Shown: piece by piece, positions 59,404 through 64,000 of the stretch
How the letters are laid out: every line of letters starts with the position of its first letter
How positions within the stretch are numbered: the stretch's first letter is position 1
Origin: Cyclospora cayetanensis
Taxonomy: Eukaryota > Apicomplexa > Conoidasida > Eucoccidiorida > Eimeriidae
DNA: 64,000 bases
Reading direction: 5' to 3'
NCBI RefSeq assembly: GCF_002999335.1
Contig: NW_020312701.1
Span: forward strand, 62,001 to 126,000
Notes under the pieces: model-generated
What the model saw: the letters and a program-made list of their open reading frames with translations, nothing else
Told to the model about the DNA's origin: nothing
The model's database searches: none
Position numbers and translations under genes: made by a program

Positions 59404-60551
59404 AAACAGCAGCTCGAGGTGGCAAGGACGAGAGATAAGAGTTTTTAAACGGGTATAATATTGTCAAAAAAAGTCTGGAAAAAATTACGGAAGCCAGAGA
59501 AGGATTCAAAGGTAACAAAGAAGTTCATTTGAACTGATGTCGCTGCTGAGAATGGGGGTCACTCTTTCAGCTCAGCAGCGTGAGCAAAAAATAATAATTA
59601 GCCAATTTTCTGAGCAAACCCCTAAATACTTCAAATATAAAACGTGTTTCAATGATATACAAAATTACTGACACGAAGCAGAACTAGAGCAAAACGGGGA
59701 GGTTGTTACAACACTGCGCCACCCCCCTTCCCTCGAGTACTGACTGGTGAGAGGCCTGCGCCGCCAAGCGGGCTTTTCCAGGGGCAGCCTATTTCCGTCA
59801 AGTGAACGGAAATTAAATTAATACTAGCACTTTTAATCCATTTTAAGGCTTTTTTAGCTGGAATCAGAAGTATTTTAAGGCGAAATGAGCCCGAAAGTGT
59901 GGCATCTACCAGGCTGTGGCTAGGCATACGACTACGAGCAGACTCTACATTGCGAATAGAAACACATGAACGATATGATTCGTCAATATTTATCCACATG
60001 GTGTCTTTTTCTTAAAAGGCACGCAAACCGTAATGTACGCTCTTCCGCATCTATGAAAAGACTTCGGCTGCTGTTGCAGTAAGATGGATGGACTGGTCCG
60101 GAATGACATCAAGTATGGAATTAAAAGCAGACCTACAGACCTTCCCACCTCAATTTATGCAGATAATTACATATAATAGAAGGCAAGTATGTGTTCTGGC
60201 GCGTCGATGATGTACGCCTGAAATGTTACTCATCCTTCCTGCACTCAACGTTCTGCTCTGGACGGCCAAACAGAGGCCGTTTCACCATGGATCCCAAGTT
60301 TTATCTTCTGTTCTCTATGGGGTCTCTGATTCCGTAGCTGCCCCTGCGTCATGCTCTTTCTCGCGTCCTCTCGGCGGAAAGCCCCTCACTAAAATTCACC
60401 ATGGCTTCTAATAAACCTTCCAGGAGCAGCAGAACTGATCAAGTAAAGCCGCAAGGGAAATATGAACAAAACTTAGAAATAAAACCACCAATGATCACAC
60501 AGAGAGCTGCGTTAATGACGCCACAGTTAGCTTGATCCACAAGACTTGTGG
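59404..60551. other. AT-rich intergenic region
   Basis: Upstream of the HAD gene and downstream of the next minus-strand gene. The promoter of the HAD gene should lie in the first few hundred bases, which include an A/T-rich tract at 59570-59660. No supported gene. Confidence 0.4.
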
Positions 60552-61154
60552 TTAGAAATCATTTGTATTAGGGGCGCGTTGCTTCTGGTTGTGTGTAACA
60601 ATCCCACAGGCAACGCACACACGGTCCCACACGCCCTTCTGGAAAGTAGGAAACGGCCCCAGACCAGCAATCATCGTAAACTTTGCGTAGTTCCAGAAGG
60701 CGAAAAAGCCTAGCTGGAGAGATTTGCTGCAAGCGGCAAGGCGCACATATACAGCTTGTTCACACTTGTGAGTCCAGCAACCGAGCGCCCTCACTGCACA
60801 TCCAGTGGGATCTTTAGTGCGACACACACGTGCTTGTGCATCTGTTGCCGCTACAGCTGCGCGTGACAGAACAGCCGGTACAGTACTGAGGCTATACCGC
60901 CACGTTAGAAGCGTGCTGCGCCAAAACGAGATGCTGCCAAGCCTACAAATCCATGAAAAGAGTTTCTACAAAAGAAACTGGCCCTGCCCATACCCACGGG
61001 CACCTTTACATACCAACGGAAGGCCAGGTTTCTGGGCACCCCGTAGGCATCACTATAACCTGCAGCTCCCCAGTGCTACTGAATTTGGGCTGTGCGTGTC
61101 CATATCCTTTGGTGGTGCATGTATATGGGCAGACTCCCTCAGTCCATTCACCAT
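60552..61154 (-). CDS. Small Cys-containing protein of unknown function, two exons (142 aa)
   Basis: Exon 1 is 61154-61060 (starts MVNGLRESAHIHAPPKD) and exon 2 is 60885-60552. The donor CTGCAG|GTTATA and acceptor CCTCAG|T agree in phase (2). Exon 2 is open for 111 codons and has ordinary composition unlike its surroundings: five cysteines spaced C-x6-C-x6-C-x4-C-x10-C (from CRTKDPTGC to LAACS), then a hydrophobic aromatic segment (LGFFAFWNYAKFTMIAGLGP). The paired Cys followed by one possible membrane segment recalls small mitochondrial inner-membrane subunits, but I recognise no family and this is only a suggestion. The upstream DNA carries the TGCATGCA cluster described separately. Confidence 0.5.
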
Positions 61155-62214
61155 AGCTCCACCTACTCTACTCTTTTCTAGACGGACGCCTCGCCGGCCG
61201 TCCTCTCCCTATTCCGCTTGCAGCTCCTTCACTAGCAGCTACTACTTACGCTACAGGAGGCGGTAGCTGCCCCTGAATCCGTCCGTTAAAACGCATGCAA
61301 GCAAAAGTCGAAGTTCGGGGCTAAACGCATCAGTCGCCCAAGAAATTGGAACTCTCCCCACACAAGCATACCCACACACGTACACCTGGACGCGCCTGAT
61401 GAGACTAAGTTTTATCCTTAAAGATATCGATATATACATAGATACATGCGACGTGTGCAGTTTATAAATATATGCAAGGATATGTCACCCGGGGCAGGCT
61501 CAATCGCATGCGCCCCCTTACTGGTACACTTGAAGAGTAGTATGCTCAAGAAGGCCCTAGCTCCCCTCCTTATACCCAACAGAACCTCTCTTTTAAGGAG
61601 CCCCCGGCCAGCCTTGTAAATCGCATGCAAGTTCGGTGCCACAGAGTCGTTGCATCTGCGGGAAGCAGCCATCCACCCAGCCTGTTCTCTGAATTGAACC
61701 AAACTTGGGCGTTGAAAACATGGATGGCTGCTGCGTCCGCAGGAAACAGACTTGCGCTGTCACGGGAAGACGACGGAAGCCTAATCGGTGCTGTCTGCCG
61801 CTGCTGTTGCAGTCCTTGCAGGAAGCTGGCAGTTAGGTTTACCACGCCTTTTTATCTCCTGTTGCAATTCTTCATGCACACAACGTCGTTGCATGCATGG
61901 TACTGCAAAACGTAAGAACCTTGTGGCGGGCGCGGCTTTGCTCCCGCTGTACATGCTTTTGCAGGAAGGCTGCATCTGCTGCTGCTGCTCCTGGAGCGGC
62001 AGGAAGCTCTTCCTCAGAAATGCATGCATGCATGCAGGCATAGACGCATGCATGCATGCATGGACGCATGCACGCAGAAGTTACCCGTTAGTGCTGTGCA
62101 TCAGCTGGTGCTGCTCCTTCAGCACCCTTGAACCTTTCCATTATACCGTTCGCAGCGGCGGCGCTTCAGTAGCTGGGCCTGCTGCTGCTGCTCTTGAATT
62201 CGGGATAGAAGCCG
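61155..62214. other. Intergenic region between small gene and USP gene
   Basis: Both flanking genes are on the minus strand, so this holds the promoter of the small gene and the 3' end of the USP gene. A minus frame at 61570-61845 has ordinary composition (IHVFNAQVWFNSENRLGGWL) and could be an exon of an unrecognised gene. The TGCATGCA cluster is inside. Confidence 0.4.
62021..62076. promoter_or_regulatory. Cluster of TGCATGCA motifs
   Basis: Two blocks of overlapping TGCATGCA, joined by GGCATAGACGCA, with a further GCATGCA copy. TGCATGC-type palindromes are documented ApiAP2-factor sites in apicomplexan promoters. The cluster lies about 870 nt upstream of the small gene start at 61154 and 140 nt beyond the USP gene stop. 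It may equally be a simple microsatellite. Confidence 0.4.
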
Positions 62215-64000
62215 TCACGTGTTGCTGCACTGCAGCACGGGGCAGTTTGCATGCGCCCTAGCGTAGCCAGCAACAGAACCAAAGAGCATCCTGGTAAGGT
62301 GCCAGTGGCTGCGCGCGCCCAGGAGAATCGCATCTGCATGCAGCTCCCGAGACACCCGACACAGCAGATCTCCCACCGAAGTCTTGTTGGTGCTGCCTGC
62401 GAACAGCATGCACACACAGGAGGGCGCATACACGCCGACGTTGGCACGCATGCGATGGTGCAGCACACCAAAAGAAAGAGGGAAACGCAGTTCTGCTGCC
62501 AGCGAGGCACAGAGGGCCCCACACCAGCAACCCTCAGCGTGCAAGACTGTTTCACAACAGGCAGGCCAGATGCAGCGCGTGAATAGGTGAGGCTCACTGA
62601 TGGGTACTGCAAGACAGTAAACATGCAAGCCTTTTAGGGCAGAACCCGCCAAACTCCGCATGCGCTGCTGCACCTGATGCTGCTGCTGGCGGTTGTACGC
62701 GCCTGCTGCGGAGGTAGCCGAAAGGATCATTCCTGAATCGCATAGACACACGTAGCAGAAGGAACAAACGGTAAATCTGCGATGTATGGATGAATAAGGG
62801 CATCAGCATCACGATAAAAGCATACACACACAAAGAGATGCACATACAGCGAGGTGCACATACACCTGAAGGCGCCAGATCTAACAACCCTTCCTAATCG
62901 CAGTCCCAACGGTAGCAACCGCGCGGCGGAGTAGTCTAATCGAATCCCCGCAATAATACCTCATGTCTCCCTTACCTGGAACGCGAACATATTTAGGATC
63001 TCTGGCGAACTCCCAACAAGAAACCAGCACCGCAATATCGTTAGGACGCAACAAATGCCTTCGTGCCCACCGCAAAAGCCGCACATCTTTGTTGCTGCTT
63101 CGGCACTGCAGCCCGATAACGACAATCCGCTGCATGCAGCACCCATCTTTGTCGTTCATGCTGCTGCCGTTGCCTATGCAGGCAAGGTGCTCCTGCTGCT
63201 GCAGAAGATGATGCATCGTGCCAGCTGAATGAGATTCCGAGAGTTGCAGGTGTGGCTTGCGGGCTTCTGCATTAAAATCAACCTCACTCATCCCCGAGGC
63301 ATCCAAACAGTGCTGCAGCAAGCGATAAAATGCACATACACACATACACACACATACATAAAAGCACCTCCTTCCGCGGGTTGCTGCTACTCCACTTGCC
63401 GTTATGGCTGCCTCTGTTGCCACAGCCCCCTGCTCAACCCTAAATTTGAAAAGCTCCACAGTCCCCTGCTAGGAAATCGGCATGGCGCACAAGAAATGCC
63501 CTGTGTCGGCAGCACAGGGACGCCAATCCCCCTTGCCGCTACAGCAGGTACACTGGCAGTGTCGAAAGCAGCCCAAAAGCCTCGAATTCGACTCACCACC
63601 TTTTCCTCGGTGCCCGTTAGCACTCGAAGGAACTTCTCCTGGAGCAGCTGCGGATGCTCCGAAGTTATCCTCGCCAGGAGAGCCAACAACAGGGCGTCTA
63701 CCGTCGAGGTGTCACAGCAGCTGAAAAGCTGAGCGATGTACTGCTGCTCCTTCTGGTCGCACTGGAATCCCTTAGTCGCCAAGCAGCATTCCGCGCAGGT
63801 GCAATTCAGGGGAGCTGCAGCCACCGCTGCAGCTACCGTTACTGCTGGACACCCCTGTACGGGTAGCAACCTGCAGGCCATAGGACTTGCCAAAGGGTCT
63901 GTCACTTGGCCGCAGGGAGTGCGATCGGATCGAGAACACCAACCCCCCCCGTGGTTTCCAGTTGCAGCTGCTGGCGCTGTTGCATAACCGTCCAAGGAGG
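62215..64000 (-). CDS. Universal-stress-protein-domain protein, 5' end beyond window
   Basis: Exons on the minus strand: right edge to 63597, 63312-62976, 62732-62598, 62396-62215; phases 0, 1, 1 agree. No ATG is found in the first exon's frame near the edge and the frame is open to the edge, so the start lies outside. The exon at the edge encodes a Cys-containing then helical region (TSTVDALLLALLARITSEHP) with no recognised domain. The USP fold starts with RIVVIGLQCRSSNKDVRLL, continues with DIAVLVSCWEF, and ends with SVGDLLCRVSRELHADAILL and the signature GARSHWHLTRMLFGSVAGYA then ANCPVL. The nucleotide-binding pattern G-x2-G-x9-G-S reads G-x2-S-x9-G-S, so ATP binding may be reduced. Role unknown; USPs act in stress responses in bacteria and plants. 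Confidence 0.82.
63337..63362. repeat. CACATA microsatellite in an intron
   Basis: A short CACATA/CACACA run lies within the first visible intron of the USP gene, on the donor side of its acceptor at 63313. Confidence 0.7.

Noticed and set aside
1..64000. CRISPR arrays, bacterial insertion sequences, prophage or virus genes
   Set aside because: No regularly spaced repeats, no bacterial-type operons or ribosome binding sites, and all reverse-transcriptase-like sequence fits broken Ty3/gypsy retrotransposons with LTRs.

Overview
The window looks like nuclear DNA of a coccidian apicomplexan, most like Eimeria (Cyclospora is an alternative). The reasons are intron-rich genes, proteins full of alanine, glutamine and serine runs, CAG/GCN-rich coding DNA, a FIKK-family kinase (an apicomplexan-restricted family), and decayed Ty3/gypsy chromovirus-like elements of the sort known in Eimeria. 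No species can be fixed from the sequence alone. All homology statements rest on motifs recognised by eye.

Layout, left to right. (1) 1-1319, minus: open 3' part of an Ala/Ser-rich protein with an organelle-targeting-like N terminus, running off the left edge. (2) 2197-5976, plus: BUD23, the 18S rRNA guanine-N7 methyltransferase, nine exons whose phases all agree (332 aa). (3) 6508-7188, minus: a small predicted secreted protein. (4) about 8167-13960, plus: a decayed LTR retrotransposon, copy A. (5) 15117-24391, minus: a giant (about 2,630 aa) FIKK kinase with a low-complexity N terminus and a C-terminal kinase domain. (6) about 25772-31575, plus: copy B of the retrotransposon. (7) 32733-37047, plus: type II pantothenate kinase, ten exons (708 aa). 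(8) about 37.1-42.4 kb: fragments of two further copies, one on each strand. (9) 45682-53337, plus: a 2,551-aa Gln-rich protein of unknown function. (10) 55168-59403, minus: a HAD-superfamily (DWDDT) protein, about 1,034 aa. (11) 60552-61154, minus: a small two-exon candidate gene. (12) 62215 to the right edge, minus: a universal-stress-protein-domain protein, cut at its 5' end.

The genes do not form a pathway or operon. They are housekeeping and parasite-specific genes, each with its own introns, alternating in strand. GC-richer, repeat-protein-coding gene blocks are separated by AT-richer, gene-free blocks, and those blocks are where the retroelement remains lie. I see no tRNA, rRNA, CRISPR, bacterial insertion sequence or viral operon. 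The least ordinary items are the FIKK kinase whose name-giving motif reads FVKQ, the family of decayed elements sharing a hairpin-like LTR end, a probable GC-AG intron in the pantothenate kinase gene, and a gene hidden by the left edge.
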